Shown here: positions 1-11,755 of the stretch, in pieces
Layout: every line of letters begins with the position of its first letter
How positions within the stretch are numbered: the first letter of the stretch is position 1
Source: Bicyclus anynana
Lineage: Eukaryota > Arthropoda > Insecta > Lepidoptera > Nymphalidae
Assembly (NCBI RefSeq): GCF_947172395.1
Contig: NC_069086.1
Span: forward strand, 1,644,501-1,708,500
DNA: 64,000 bases
Reading direction: 5' to 3'
Position numbers and translations under genes: made by a program
Notes under the pieces: model-generated
Database searches by the model: none
Seen by the model: only the letters and a program-made list of their open reading frames with translations
What the model was told of the DNA's origin: nothing

Positions 1-55
1 GCGTTCAAGCAAACAAACAAACAAATAAACTCTTCAGCTTTATAATATTAGTAAA
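1..55 (+). repeat. 3' end of a lepidopteran dispersed repeat
   Basis: The segment carries 'CAAACAAACAAACAAA' and then 'CTTTATAATATTAGTA'. The same ending closes repeats at about 1485-1665 and, inverted, at 37840-38035. The 5' part lies outside the window. Confidence 0.6.
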
Positions 56-84
56 GATTTATTACTGCTGTTATTGTATTTTGG

Positions 85-265
85 TGTATACCCTACCGGC
101 AAAGACGACCCGCCAAACAATTTAGCGTTCCGGCACGATATCGCGGAGAAACCGAAAGGGGTGTTGGTTTTCTTCCTACTCCTAACAAGTTAGCCCGGTT
201 TTATCTTAGATCACTTGCCATCGGTCGGATTGTAGTCAAGAGCTATTTGTAGTCAAAAAGTATGT
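85..265 (+). mobile_element. SINE-2 copy, 5'-truncated
   Basis: Matches the body of the SINE-2 family (best copies at 25721 and 29722) from 'CTACCGGCAAAGACG' through 'CTAACAAGTTAGCCCG' to 'GTAGTCAAGAGC'. The tRNA-like head with A and B boxes is missing. Confidence 0.75.
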
Positions 266-2299
266 TTAACAACAGTTAACAACAGTATGTTTAACAAGAG
301 TTGTAAAGAATAAAAAAAGCTCTTTCTGTGATTTGTATAAATAATTATCAAACAAAAGAGAAGAAAAACTAAGAACAATCATTAGCGGGTAGTTAAATAA
401 ATATCGTAAAAGTGTGATTGAACCGCTGCTGCGACGCTACACAGGCTGTCCCAAAAAGTAATCCAATATTCAATAAAATCCCAAATTTAGAGCAAATTCA
501 ACCTTAAGGATTGAATTTAAGGATAAGCTTACTTGAATTGAGTGCCAAGAGACACTCAATTTGGCACTCATTGAGTTTAAGACGTTTTTTGGTCGCTGAT
601 TGTGCATCCTTTTTTTTAAAAGGAGATCGATGATAATATATAATGTAACACCACCAACTTACCAACTCCAGGCTATTTCTGAAAATTGTATAAGGAGAAA
701 AAGCTAAATATTAGACCCACGCCTCAAACCCAAAACCATGAGGTCCTGGGTTTAGTTTGATCCTAAGCCACATAGGCTAACTATTACACAACGAGGCACT
801 TCCCAGTTATACTAATTATTCAAGACAACACAAACCTTCTTTCGCCTCCACATAACACACGACAACACACATAACAATACAAATAACACATTTTCTCAAC
901 ATCCCGAGTTACCTAACACACCAACAGTTGACAAATGACAATCAACTCAGTACACGTACTCTACAATGTAAGTGTTACCACATTTATATGCAACCGCCCG
1001 CATAATTAGCATTCTAATGCGTTTTTTCGTGCCGATATCTCTATCATGTTCGGTACTATCGAATCGGGTTAGTGAAGTTTTAACTACATTTTTATAGGAC
1101 ACCTTCACTTTCACGGTGATCAAAATACTATAAAAAAAACATTGTCTGCACTAAAACAATGTATAGGTATGGAGATACGTAAATACTAGGCGTTAGTACT
1201 TACGTTATAATTCTAATTATTTAATTTCTTTAGTCGTCAAATTTTGTTTTTACAAATCTTACGGAAACCATGTATTTTTTTTTGGGATAAAAAGTAGCTT
1301 AAATAATATGTTGATCCATAATTTCCTCTGTCATTCAGTGAAAGTCCCATTAAAATTAGTTCATCCGTCCCATAGACCGTCCCATAGTTTATGGAGTATG
1401 GACGAAGGACCATAAATGTGTATCGTACTTCCCTATGGTAGGAGCACGAGTTGCTAAACGTTCATCTTGTATACATCTGTAGCTAGCAAACATCTCCCGG
1501 TTTCACCCGCGTAGTTCCCGTTCCCGATAAAATATATCCTATAGCACTCGGGAATAGTGCAGCTTCCCATAATGTTTTTAATTGGTTCAGTAGTTTCAGA
1601 GCCTATTCATGAAAACAAATAATCAAATCATTTCTCTTTATAATATTAGTTTATATAATACGGTAGGTCTAGCTATCACAGGTTCTCGTTCTTATTAGTC
1701 ATACTTATTTAATTCGGTATATTAAATCAATAAGTCTTAAGAAACACAGACATAAGGAAATAAAGATAGACTACGTACAAATGTTATAGATCGAAAAGTA
1801 AACACCAAGAGATCGCAACGCCAAATGGATTAAAAATAAGAAACACTAACGATACCAAATTGAAACTAACGTTGTAGTAGTTCTTTTAGATCTTTGAGGA
1901 TAGCTTTTTATCTTCCAGTAGCTACTTCTAAGAGCAAGTCAACGATTTTTGTAAAGCATATGCCCATAGAAGAAAAAACTTAGCATTATTTAATTTTCTT
2001 CATTACTCTGGTAATAAATCAAATAAATAACCTATTTATTATTTGTTTAAGATGGATGATTAAAGATTATTGTAATTCAGACAGTTAAATTTTTACTTTA
2101 TAGGTTACCGTTTTAGAGTTCCGAACGTATGTGGTACTAAAACGGAATCCTTGTTACCCTTACATTTTCTTACGTGAACCATGCACCCATGAATACTATG
2201 TCAGGAAGCTGGTAGTACTTATAAAATAATATATAAGATTTCATGGATAATAATTACTAAGAAATGTTTTGACATTTACTTAAGTCGGACATGGTGGAT
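266..2299. other. Intergenic stretch, repeats only
   Basis: No open frame or splice-framed exon is recognisable. A decayed SINE-4-like head lies reversed near 715-800. A 'CAGGCTGTCCCAAAAAGTAATC' type end near 441 resembles a mariner-like terminus, but no partner end is seen. A dispersed repeat occupies 1485-1665. The rest is unassigned AT-rich DNA. Confidence 0.5.
1485..1665 (+). repeat. Dispersed repeat, 'TTTCACCCGCGTGGTTCC' type
   Basis: The head 'CGGTTTCACCCGCGTAG' and the closing 'TTTATAATATTAGT' match copies at 17755, 18290, 37840 (reversed) and 62945. It is non-coding, and the family could be a non-autonomous Helitron or a LINE/SINE tail. I cannot decide between them. Confidence 0.55.
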
Positions 2300-2625
2300 T
2301 TTCATCATCATCATCATTATCAACCCATATTCGGCTCACTGCTGAGCTCGAGTCTCCTCTCAGAATGAGAGGGGTTAGGCCATTAGTCCACCATGCTGAC
2401 CCAATGCGGAGTGGCAGACTTCACACACGCAGAGAATTAAGAAAATTTTCTGGTGTGCAGGTTTCTTCACGATGTTTTTCCTCCACCGTTTGAGACACGT
2501 GATATTTAATTTCTTAAAATGCATACAACTGAAAAGTTGGAGGTGCATGTCCCGGAACGGATTCGAACCCACACCCTCCGGAATCGGAGGCAGAGGTCAT
2601 ATCCACTGAGCTATTATAGCTCTTG
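2300..2625 (-). mobile_element. SINE-1 copy, full length
   Basis: On the minus strand it has an A box (like TAGCCCAGTGG) and a B box 'GGTTCGAATCC' inside a tRNA-like head. A conserved body follows ('GGTGAAGGAAAACATCGTG'), then 'ATATGGGTTGATAATGATGA' and a TGA-repeat tail. About a dozen copies occur in the window. It has no protein-coding role, and the short frames here are shadows. Confidence 0.85.
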
Positions 2626-3024
2626 GTTGATATTAGTGTCCCAATACTCGCTGACTGTGGTTGAAATCAACTTGCCACTGAATGAGGAGACATCGGAGAG
2701 CACTGAATTAATGATGGGTAGATGAGTCGGGTCGTAGAATACACCGGCTCTTAGAGCACTATTAATCAAGCCGAACAGCGTCTCTTAGAGCTGTAGGAGG
2801 ATAAGAAAATTCGCATTTTACTCGAATTAAAATCTTAGTGGGCGCCAAGGATGTTTTTATTTTTTCTTGCACTTGTTGTCCGTGGACTTTGATAAACTGC
2901 GCTCCGCATCGGAGCTAGCGGTGCTAATTGATGTTGCTGCTTTTACTTCGATTTATCTCTCTTGTAAAAGTTAATATGGTTACACAGATCTGTTTACGTA
3001 GAGGTAACTAACTACCTTACTACA

Positions 3025-3195
3025 GAGAGTAGAGGTAACTACGTTAGGGCCTCGCACCGGAAAGTGCAGTGTTGGTCGAACCCCCACTGGATGGACCTCG
3101 GACATCAAGCGAGTTGCAGGGAGCCGCTGGATGCTGGCGGCTCGAGACCGTTGTGTTTGGAAGTCCATGCCAGAGGCCTATGCCTATGATGATGA
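3025..3195 (+). mobile_element. RTE-clade LINE, 3' coding fragment
   Basis: The plus strand translates, with breaks, to the C-terminal end of lepidopteran RTE endonuclease-reverse transcriptases (motifs like KRVAGSRWMLAARDR and WKSMPEAY). It ends in TGATGATGA. Related fragments occur at 5930, 7545, 8312, 18970, 36486 and 49323. Confidence 0.7.
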
Positions 3196-3304
3196 ACGAA
3201 CTACGTCGCTGTTCGTTGGTTAGCTTATGTGGATTCAAATCATGAGGTCCTGAGATAACATTCTGTGTGCATGGGGCTGTGAAATATTTTTTTTTTAATT
3301 GGCA

Positions 3305-3605
3305 ACTGCTTCGTTGGTCTAGTGGTTAACGTATGTTGTTTTGGATCATGAAGTCCTCAGTTCGAGTATTTGGTCAAGTGATAAGACACTGAGTTTTTCT
3401 TTCTAACAAGAAATTCTCAGCCTGGAGTTGAGAAGTGACCAATTACCGAACTCGGAAAGCACGTTAATAATTAACTAGTGGTATTTACCATTATCACACT
3501 AATCTCGCCAAACTGCATTGGAGCAGTGTGGTGAGTTTAATTTCCATATCCCCTCTCCTATAATGGAAGCCTGACATTGTAGTGGGCCATTAAAATAGGG
3601 TAGAC
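3305..3605 (+). mobile_element. SINE-4 copy
   Basis: The tRNA-like head has an A box 'TTGGTCTAGTGGTTAACG' and a B-box-like 'AGTTCGAGT'. The body includes 'CTGGAGTTGAGAAGTG' and 'CATATCCCCTCTCCTATAA'. Other copies lie at 28618, 44515 and 60596. Confidence 0.65.
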
Positions 3606-4036
3606 ATCGACAACAAATAACGTACATACTTTACATTACAATCATTTAATTTATTAGATGTATGTTCAATATCCTAGCAAAAGTCAACTAAAAAAGAACA
3701 TCGAAAACCCACAAGATTTTAATTCGAGTGAAATGTTTTCTTATTTCCTGGAACTCCAGAGTACGGTATCTCAGCTTGATAAATAGCAAGAGAGAGCATG
3801 GGAGATACAAGTCAGGGAAAGTTGTAAAAAACTAATATAAGGTAGCCGTTGTTTGGCTGCTTTTGCTTTGTTCATTTGACTTAATTAATTTAGTAATGCC
3901 GGCTGTTTTTGATGGAAACTACATTTATTAAAGATAATTAGCTACACCAGTGCAAAATCTCAAATTCTCTCAATCTCTCAAATTATATAGATGCAACAAA
4001 ACACGTGTACAAGTTGTCAACAATGATTTTTTATTA

Positions 4037-4096
4037 GGTATTTGAACACTTTTTATTACGTATTTGAACACTTTTTATTAGGTATTTGAATGACCC
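4037..4096. repeat. 22-bp tandem repeat, about 2.5 copies
   Basis: The unit is 'GTATTTGAACACTTTTTATTA' with one leading base that varies (G or C). It occurs at 4037-4058 and 4059-4080, and partially from 4081. It sits in non-coding AT-rich DNA with no neighbouring gene. Confidence 0.8.
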
Positions 4097-4419
4097 ACTA
4101 CGAGGCTATCCCTTGAAGGGATTTCACTACGTTGCTCCCATAATAATATTTTTAATACTTTATTTGCTTTGTGGTAACTGTATTGTTGATCCAGTCTATA
4201 AGCAAGTTAGGTCGATAGTCCTGGTCATTGTCATTAACATTTCTGATAGTGGTCGAGAAAGAGTTTAGCATTATCATCGAAGCCCACCAATTCGTATTAC
4301 AGCAAGGTAAGCTCATATAACGAGTTTAAGTTTTTTTAAGCCTGCCGTTTAAAATAATAAGCAAATAATATCAATCATATTGGTGTTGTAAAAGCAGAAC
4401 TCTTAGAGCTATTATTTTA

Positions 4420-4630
4420 TATTCTCTACAAGTTAGCCCTTGACTACAATCTCACCTGATGGGGAAGTGTTGATGCAATCTAAGATGGAAGCGAGTTAAC
4501 TTATTAGGAGTAGGATGAAAATCCGCACTCTTTTCGGTTTCTACACGATATCGTACCGGAACGCTAAATCGCTTAGCGATACGTCTTTGCCCGTAGTGTG
4601 GAGATGGTGGTAGAGCTCCGGTAATTATCG
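4420..4630 (-). mobile_element. SINE-2 copy, reversed, 5'-truncated
   Basis: Read on the minus strand it matches SINE-2 from the 'GGCAAAGACG' region to the 3' end 'AGGGCTAACTTGTAGAGAA'. The tRNA-like head is missing. Confidence 0.75.
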
Positions 4631-4639
4631 TTGTATCGT

Positions 4640-5929
4640 GAGACAAAGTATCAAATTGCGAAGTATCACGCCTAGAGATAGAAACGAGAACATAATAAAT
4701 TCCTATTTAAATGCAATTTATGATATAAATTATGTTTATGAAGGGCGCGGATCGTCGGCGTTCATTTGAGTTAGTGAACAATGCCGCGGGATCCCTTCAC
4801 GCCGTAATGGACTCATTACGTCTAAAATGCTCTAATAAAGCCCAAATAATATTCAAATTGCGTGTTTCGCAACATTCGTTAGACAACGTTTAATGATCCA
4901 CTGTAAATTTCTAAATAACACCTCTTTGACCTGTCTCTTGGCGTTTTCCACGTGTTTTCACTAAAGTCTCTTTAATAGCTTCTCGTGTATCCTTTTTCCC
5001 TTTTTAGCGTTATATTATAAATACGACATGTGTAGTAGGAATGTAGAGAAGTGTACAATTATGTTTGTCACTTCTGTATGCCGTAACTATAGAACTGATC
5101 TAAATGAAATTTGGAACGGAGTTAAATTGTGCTCTAGATCAACACATTGACTACTTTTTATTCCGAAAATATTTCTACATATTATACAGCAGCAGCAATA
5201 CAGCTTTATCAACCTTCATGAGTCGGAGCATCACTCAAATAGTCAGATAGCCTATTCACTATTTTGGTTTTTATTATCAACCTATTAAATTAAACATCAA
5301 ATAAATTGAGAAATGTCATATACCTACTATAAAATATCCACTAGATATAGCCACCAGCGTATGACATTTGTTATCTCTATATAGAATCTATATATAGAAT
5401 CTCAATTTCAAATTCAAATTTACAAAATTCATTTATTGAGCTTGAAACATTATTCATACAATTTCGTATATGTCAACTGGACTGTTTCCTGCTAGACATA
5501 TTATCTTTCAAAGCCACCACAACTCCAAATCTTTATTTTGCTGCCATACTAACTTATAGTAGAAGCATAGGCTGATCTTTTTATTTAATAACTTATTTTG
5601 TAATTCGAGTGTTGGTACATCACACTATGCGAGTGTTGTGCCAACACTCAAATCACACAATAGATCAATCAAGAGAGAGGATTAATTAGTAAGGTGTCAG
5701 ATAAACAGATGCTTGTCTATATAGTGAAGTTATTTCCGTTGCATAATTTCCTGTTTAATATTAAAATAGATACCTCTACGTATGTGTTCCTATTACCTAC
5801 ATTAAGTATGTACAAATCAAGAATGCTATATTCCAAGGATCTTTAAAGCCTACTTACTCGATATTATTTATGTCTAGACTCTAGATCCAATTGGATCGGC
5901 TTTTTTCTTTACTTACATTTAAAATATGT
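4640..5929. other. Intergenic, nothing recognised
   Basis: AT-rich sequence with no long frame, no convincing exon and no repeat I can assign. A 9-bp stem ('GAGTGTTGG' with 'CCAACACTC') near 5608-5650 is the only local structure seen. Confidence 0.4.
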
Positions 5930-6270
5930 GGTCATCATTATCATTATTTGTCGATGGATGTCCACTGATGGACAGACTTGTAGGCCTCTTGTAAGACCTT
6001 CCGAACAATGGACTTGAGCTGCCAGCAACCAGCGGCTCCATGTTACCCATTAATTTTAAGTTTTCTACTTTAATTATCACCATGACAGAACATGACGTTA
6101 CAAAAAGGCATTTCAAAAGTGCTCGTAAACTAATTACGAGCACTTTTGAAATGCCTTTTGGAAAAAAAAACAAACTTCGACTTTTGATGCGGGGTCGGCA
6201 TCTCAACATATTGGGATCCAAAAGTCCATCAGCTCTTCGAACTATGAGCCCCGCCCACTTACCACTTTAG
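5930..6270 (-). mobile_element. RTE-clade LINE 3' fragment, interrupted
   Basis: Two blocks on the minus strand (about 5935-6045 and 6180-6270) match the RTE C-terminal coding end, with the usual TGATAATGATGA-type tail at the left. They are separated by about 130 bp of unrelated DNA that carries the perfect inverted repeat at 6103-6159. Confidence 0.65.
6103..6159. repeat. Perfect inverted repeat, 26-bp arms, 5-bp spacer
   Basis: The left arm 6103-6128 starts 'AAAAGGCATTTC'. The right arm 6134-6159 is its exact reverse complement, and the spacer is ACTAA. It lies inside the insert that splits the RTE fragment. The arm sequence resembles the common 'TTTCAAAAGTGCTTGTAAA' LINE 3'-end motif, also seen near 11150 and 36270. 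Confidence 0.95.
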
Positions 6271-6764
6271 CTTTGTGATCAAAATCGAAAAAAATCTAAA
6301 CTGAAGTTTCTGAGAAAGTCTCAAAACTTTATTAGTGTAAAACTCTACAAATTGCAGCGATGATTACACATCAAATGTACTGTATGTTATACATATTAAT
6401 GTACTAAACATATGCAATATGACGTAACACGATGCACTGTTCCTGCTCTCAGCCGATATTGGCAATAATTGTAGTATCTAAGGCAATCAATCTTGCGTAC
6501 ATAATATTAATTGGATAGACAGACGACATTTCCTGCTGGTTCACATCACTCATTAGTGTTGTTCTATACCGTCTTCTGACAATATACCACAGGAAAATTC
6601 CTCTTCTGTTCTTAAGACAAGGGTTGAGATATAGCAAAACTGCATCCTTAATTTAGTAGTTAGGGTTTTCATCACGATACCCTTGACTCAAGACTCGGGA
6701 CATGGGACCCGAGTGTCTAATTCGGGACGAGTCCCTTGTCCCGAGAGATATTACTATGAAAGTA

Positions 6765-6955
6765 ATGGACGCGCGTGACTTCGTCCGCGTTGAATTCAGT
6801 TTTTCACAAATCCCGCGAAAACCATGGATTTTTCCTGGATAAGAAGTAGCCTATGTGTTAATCTAAGATATTACCTATCTTTGTTTTAAATTTTAGCTAA
6901 ATCGGTCCAGTAGCTGCGGCGTTATAAACTTTCGCGTTTATAATATTATTAGAAC
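6765..6955 (+). repeat. Dispersed repeat, 'CGACTTCGTCCGCG' type
   Basis: It runs from 'GACTTCGTCCGCGTTGAATT' through 'TTTCACAAATCCCGCG', 'CCATGGATTTTTCC' and 'AGTAGCCTATGTGTTAAT' to 'TTTATAATATTATTAG'. Copies lie at 39015 and, reversed, at 45935, 48280, 50195 and 59325. Confidence 0.75.
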
Positions 6956-7544
6956 AGCTTATCAGTAGTAGATTAGAGGTTAAGGTTTGCTAATTTTACG
7001 AGTACAATTAATAAAATACACTGTACAATGTAATGTTTGATAGTGATTCTTACAGAGTCAAAGACCGTGGTGGGTCGAAGCTCAACATTATTAGTGATAT
7101 AGTGATTTTAAAATCGTATGGAGAAATTGATACTATCTTGTAGTATAACTTGCTCTTTCATAAGATATTAGGAAGGTATTTGATGGATCGCTTCCTCAAT
7201 TTAATATCATATTAGTGACTGTGTATCCTCACTATAATGGTACACACATCTCTTGAGATGGAGAAAATATTCTCTATGGTATTCTACTTTTTTAAGTATA
7301 TTCAAGTAATAATAGTTATTTAAAATTAATTTGACGAGTAAACTCTGAATATTAACATTCAAAACTTTGAATAATAACATTCAAAACTCCTTAGTGATTG
7401 AAGACTAAAGTCTCGAAACAGTGCATGGTACCTGTGATAAACGTAGATGACCATTAAGATCCGAAACTTGGTCGCTAACTGTGGGCCGTATCTCTACGTG
7501 ATCGAATTAGAAATGAGATGCGCTGAAGAACCAACATTACCGAC

Positions 7545-7745
7545 AAAGTTGAAGTGACAATGAGCAGAGCATATAGTTCGAAGAACCGATGGATGTTAGG
7601 TCAATCGGTGACATCTAGCATCTAGCGGATTGCAGAGAGCCGCTGGATGTTGGTTCGAGACCGTGTTGTTTGGAAGTCCTTAGAACAGGCATATGCACAA
7701 CAAAAGTCCATTGTTGATAATAATAATGACGATTTGAGGGACAAA
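7545..7745 (+). mobile_element. RTE-clade LINE 3' fragment, decayed
   Basis: Contains the sense of 'AGAGCCGCTGGATGTTGG', 'TCGAGACCGTGTTGTTTGGA' and 'CAGGCATATGCACAACA', which is the RTE C-terminal end with frameshifts. It is followed by GATAATAATAATG. Confidence 0.6.
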
Positions 7746-7828
7746 CTTACATTTGCATTTAAAAATATCGTCTTCATAAGTAATGGTAAATTTTCATCAT
7801 CATCATCTCCTTTCGTTTATCACATTTT

Positions 7829-7871
7829 AGAAGATTGACATATTTTGTTCAGCAAAATAAGTCAATCTTCT
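7829..7871. repeat. Inverted repeat, 19-bp arms, 5-bp spacer, one mismatch
   Basis: The left arm 7829-7847 begins 'AGAAGATTGAC'. The right arm 7853-7871 ends 'GTCAATCTTCT'. The spacer is TTCAG. One A/A mismatch lies inside the stem. Confidence 0.92.
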
Positions 7872-8311
7872 CCACTTGTCTCTATTACTCGTCAACTTAT
7901 CATGCACTCCCTACACTCCAGCCATCTCTTCTTTGGCCTTCCTCTCCTCTTGTGTCCTTTCACTTGAAAATGAAACGGTCAATTTACCAACCGCATAATT
8001 ACGTGTTTTTTTTTTTTCATTTTACCAGAATGAAACTGAACTTACAACAAAGGGCTTAACTACTATATACGTATGAAGGCTCCACATGTGAAGCCACATA
8101 ATTCTATGTGCATTAGTCTACATGAAAACTGTCTCCGAAGTGTAAGCCTTAGTCAAGACAAAGTTGCAGCCTGAAATAATACACTCTCCCAACTTGCTCG
8201 GGAAGTTTAAACGTTACAATAACGTAGACAGTGTTTTTGAGGGAAAAATGAGGTTAATGACCTTTTAAAGCAACTAAGCTTTGTCCCCATCTGACCAATT
8301 TATAACAATAC

Positions 8312-8420
8312 TAGCGGATTCGTTGGATGCAGGTGGCTCGGTATCGTGATGTTTAGAAATCCCCACAAAAGGCCTATGTCTTGCAGTGGACGTCCATCTG
8401 CTGATATGATGATGATGATT
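8312..8420 (+). mobile_element. RTE-clade LINE extreme 3' end
   Basis: Matches the last codons and tail of the RTE family: 'GTTGGATGCAGGTGGCTCGG', 'CTTGCAGTGGACGTCC', then TGATATGATGATGATGAT. Confidence 0.65.
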
Positions 8421-8441
8421 TCAACCATCCCATGAAACGAC

Positions 8442-8476
8442 TGATAGAATAATGATAAACTATCATTATTCTATCA
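8442..8476. repeat. Perfect inverted repeat, 16-bp arms, 3-bp spacer
   Basis: The arms are 'TGATAGAATAATGATA' (8442-8457) and its exact complement (8461-8476), with AAC between. It follows an RTE tail directly and is flanked by unique DNA. Confidence 0.95.
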
Positions 8477-9114
8477 ATTTCACAAAGCAAATAGAGAAAA
8501 ACTTTGCAAGATACTTGCAAGATGTCAATTGTATGATTTATAAAGGCAATATATTCTGGGAAGCAGTGCGAGATAGCAAAAACTTCGCTCGTCGGAATCG
8601 TCTGCAGCGACTTGCACTCGGCGCTTTTTCACACATTATTCCGCGATAAAACGTTACGAGTTCCGAGATAAATGTATAGTCAGCAAGTGAAGTGAATACG
8701 CGCTAGGGTTGCCCATCTAGCTTTGCGGCCTTTTAAAATTTTTAACCCCAGATGCAGAAACGTGTTATAAGTTTGATATGTATGTAACTCTGTTTATTTA
8801 TTTATTTATTTAATTAATATCAAGCAATACCACACATTACATTATACAATATAATAATAATTATACAAAATACATTTTATTACATAATACAAGTTATGGA
8901 TATGGGCAGTTGTTTAGTTTTCTACATGCTCTCGAATGGATGAAGCGATTTTCATTTAGTAGCATATTTTGTTTAAAATATTTCTTTTTTGAAGAAAGGA
9001 TACTACCCCCTACTACTACGAGTATATTAGGAATAGGATACTATCCCCAATATTGAGTAAGGGGATGAGTTCACTGAAGAGCATACCCGACTGGGGTATC
9101 TAATGAATGATGTG

Positions 9115-9215
9115 TCGTGTTGACACGTGATATTTAATTTCAAACGGTGAAGGAAAAGCATCGTGAGGAAACCTGCATACCTGAGAATTTTCTCTATGTG
9201 AAGTCTGCTAATATG
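9115..9215 (+). mobile_element. SINE-1 fragment
   Basis: Only the central body remains, 'GACACGTGATATTTAATTTC' through 'GGAAACCTGCATACC' to 'GTGAAGTCTGC'. Head and tail are missing. Confidence 0.65.
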
Positions 9216-9229
9216 TATTAGTTTAGATT

Positions 9230-9487
9230 ATAAAGTTGTGTTGGCTGTGTTCGTGGCGTTACCCAATCTGTGGTTTCAGCTGAAAATCAGCGCTACGTGC
9301 CCTAATTCAAATGGTCACGTAGCATTATGCTGAGCTGGGGCCATTTTCTGGGTTATGCCACACATCGCAGGGTGTTGTCCTGGCTGACATGGTGTACTGG
9401 AGATATTGTGATGCGTGGCATTTCGAAATAAACGCATTTTTCTTTCTTTCTTTCTTTCTTTCTCTGAATTGAATTGAATTGAATTAA
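9230..9487 (+). mobile_element. Retroelement 3' end with (TTTC)n tail, plus (GAATT)n
   Basis: A fairly GC-rich body ('GCTGAGCTGGGGCCATTTTC', 'GGTGTTGTCCTGGCTGA') ends in 'AAATAAACGCATTTTT', then (CTTT)n at about 9440-9463 and four GAATT units to 9485. It resembles lepidopteran repeats associated with GAAA/TTTC microsatellites. The family is not certain. Confidence 0.6.
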
Positions 9488-9968
9488 AGGTACCTAGGTA
9501 ATGGCTGAAGCATAAATTGGCTATTATAGTCCATAAAATAAATAGAGTTCTTTATAGCATTGACAGCCCTGATTTTAACCGCTATGCATGTATGCAAGTG
9601 TGGGTATTCTGTGCGAAGGAAGTAAGTTAATGTGACGCTACATTATAAAGTCGGGTTTACTTATAAAAATATTTTCTTTTTTATCATACCATAATATGTG
9701 CAGACTTTGTTTTGTGATGCTACGGATCTCTATCCAACAATAATAAAGATTTTTTTTCATTCGAATTGTAAATAAAGCGAAGTAGAATATTTCTGTGCGT
9801 AATATGAGGTTTGCTTGTCGAGAACATTGTGCATATATAATTTATAATATACTTAATAAGCCTCAATAATAATAAGCTTAACGGTGAAGGGGTTAAACAC
9901 TTCGCCAAGCGTTCTTTTCGTGGTTCAATCTCTACCCAAGGGTAATATAAATTAGTCGTATTAAAAAA

Positions 9969-10041
9969 AAAAAAGAGTACTCTTTATCTTTTTTTTTTCA
10001 GTAATAATCCATTGGGAAGTACATAAAGAGTACTCTTTTTT
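9969..10041. repeat. Inverted repeat, 19-bp arms, 35-bp loop
   Basis: 'AAAAAAGAGTACTCTTTAT' at 9969-9987 is matched by its complement at 10023-10041. The core GAGTACTC is itself a palindrome, so part of the pairing is automatic. Confidence 0.85.
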
Positions 10042-10163
10042 AAAATCTTTTTTTAAAATATGACCAATACTTCGCCACCCTATCCAAGATTCGAACCATA
10101 TACCACATAGTCTAAGCACTGAACAATCAGGCAGTTATCTAGATACCAGAGAGTACCTAGTTG

Positions 10164-10450
10164 TGGCCTCGGTGGCACAGTGATGTGTCTAGTGGATTTA
10201 CAAGACAGAGGTCTTGTGTTCGATCCCCGGCCGATTGAGGTTTTCTTAATTGATCCAGGTCTGGCTAGTGGGAGACTTCGACTATGGCTAGTTACCGGCA
10301 AAGACGTACCGCCAAGATTTAGAGTCCCGGTACGATGTTATGTAGAAACCGACAGGGGTGTGGATTCATCCAACTCCTAACAAGCTAGTCCTCTTCCATC
10401 TTAGATTGCGTCATCACTTACCATCAGGCCTAACTTGTAGAGAAAAAAAT
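10164..10450 (+). mobile_element. SINE-2 copy
   Basis: The head has a degenerate A box 'GTGGCACAGTGATGTG' and a B box 'GTGTTCGATCCC'. The body has 'GGTCTGGCTAGTGGGAG' and 'AGACGTACCGCCAAG', and the end is 'CAGGCCTAACTTGTAGAGAA'. It is slightly shortened in the head. Confidence 0.75.
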
Positions 10451-11639
10451 CTTAGTCTAGTATCAATATAATTCCTAGTAAATACTTATTTCATTTCTAA
10501 TATCTCCACTTGTCTCTATTATGTTTCAGAGTACCCAATACCTAAATGTACAATAATGAAATATTACGGACAAAGCAATTGTGAAGATTAGCTACATCTA
10601 CAATATTCGGAATTAAACTGATCCGACGTGGATTGCCTGTCATTTAGATTGGTGTATTTCTGCGTATTCCGCTAATCTCGCAGATACGCGCAACGTGTTT
10701 CAGAATAAACAGATTATTTCCACGTATTGTTTCTACGTATTCTCTTGAGTAAAGATTTAGGTTAGAACGCATTAGGTCATATGCCAATACTAGCAGGCGC
10801 TCCTTAGTTTCAACTCCGTTATTCCAGTTATCGTGAGAATACGGGAATTTAATGTAATAATGCCTATGACACTCACAAATAATGATGTTTTCTATTATAA
10901 AATTGAGGTTACTGCATCATTGATGAGTTCCATAATGATAAAGGTGCTTGGAGGCCATTGGATCAGCTTCCACCTTCACACAGAAAGTATGAACTATGAG
11001 AAATTGTAATGTTGTTATCAATTGTAAATTTATTACAATACTGTATGATTTTTTTTTAAAAGAGCATCTGTTGAGTTTCTTGCCGGTTCTTCTCAGCAGA
11101 ACCTGCCTTCCGAACCGGTGGTAGAATTTTTACAAATAGTCTTCTGACCTTTCAAAAGTGCTTGTAAAGATAATATCTTATGCTTTACACCCTCTTCCTA
11201 CGCAAACATTGGGATATTAATAGCTTATGCGCTATTCCTAATTATAATTAATCTTTTCTGCCATATTTCATTCAAATCTGTTCAGCCGTTCTGTAGTCAT
11301 AAATAATGTAACTAAATAGACTTCCAAAAATGAGGACATTCTATGTTCGGCTGTATGTATTCTTTTTTGACTTATCTACTTGTTCTTAAATTATTCTCAT
11401 AAACAAAAACAATCTCCATAGAGTTTAAAATATATACATGGTACAGGCACATAGATATGGTGTGTGTATGAGTGGCGCCACTGGACTAGGTACCGGTAAC
11501 ATCGTTTTGAATTTGCTCCGTACTATATTTACATTTTCTACAAGTTTATCCAACTGTGCAAAGTAAAGTACACATTTAAAATAATCCATTGTATACAGTG
11601 CAAACAGTGATTGTGTCAAATCCTCAAAAGTACATCGTA
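10451..11639. other. Intergenic, with a LINE 3'-end-like motif near 11050-11170
   Basis: No exon is recognised. About 11050-11170 reads 'CTTGCCGGTTCTTCTCAGCA', 'CCTTCCGAACCGGTGGTAG' and 'TTTCAAAAGTGCTTGTAAA', a non-coding motif widespread in lepidopteran LINE 3' regions. The part right of 11400 may belong to the 5' untranslated region of the LINE that follows. Confidence 0.5.
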
Positions 11640-11755
11640 AATAGTCAATTTAAACAAAATGTCACAGACCGCGCACTGTACCGACCGCGCGTAAGGCCAT
11701 TGAACTGTCAGCTGACTGACGCGTATACTATTTAATTTACCTATTGCGAGTAAAA

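Noticed and set aside
6040..6270. Plus-strand frame of 76 codons across the inverted repeat
   Set aside because: It runs through an RTE fragment in antisense and a foldback insert, with no domain and no splice context.
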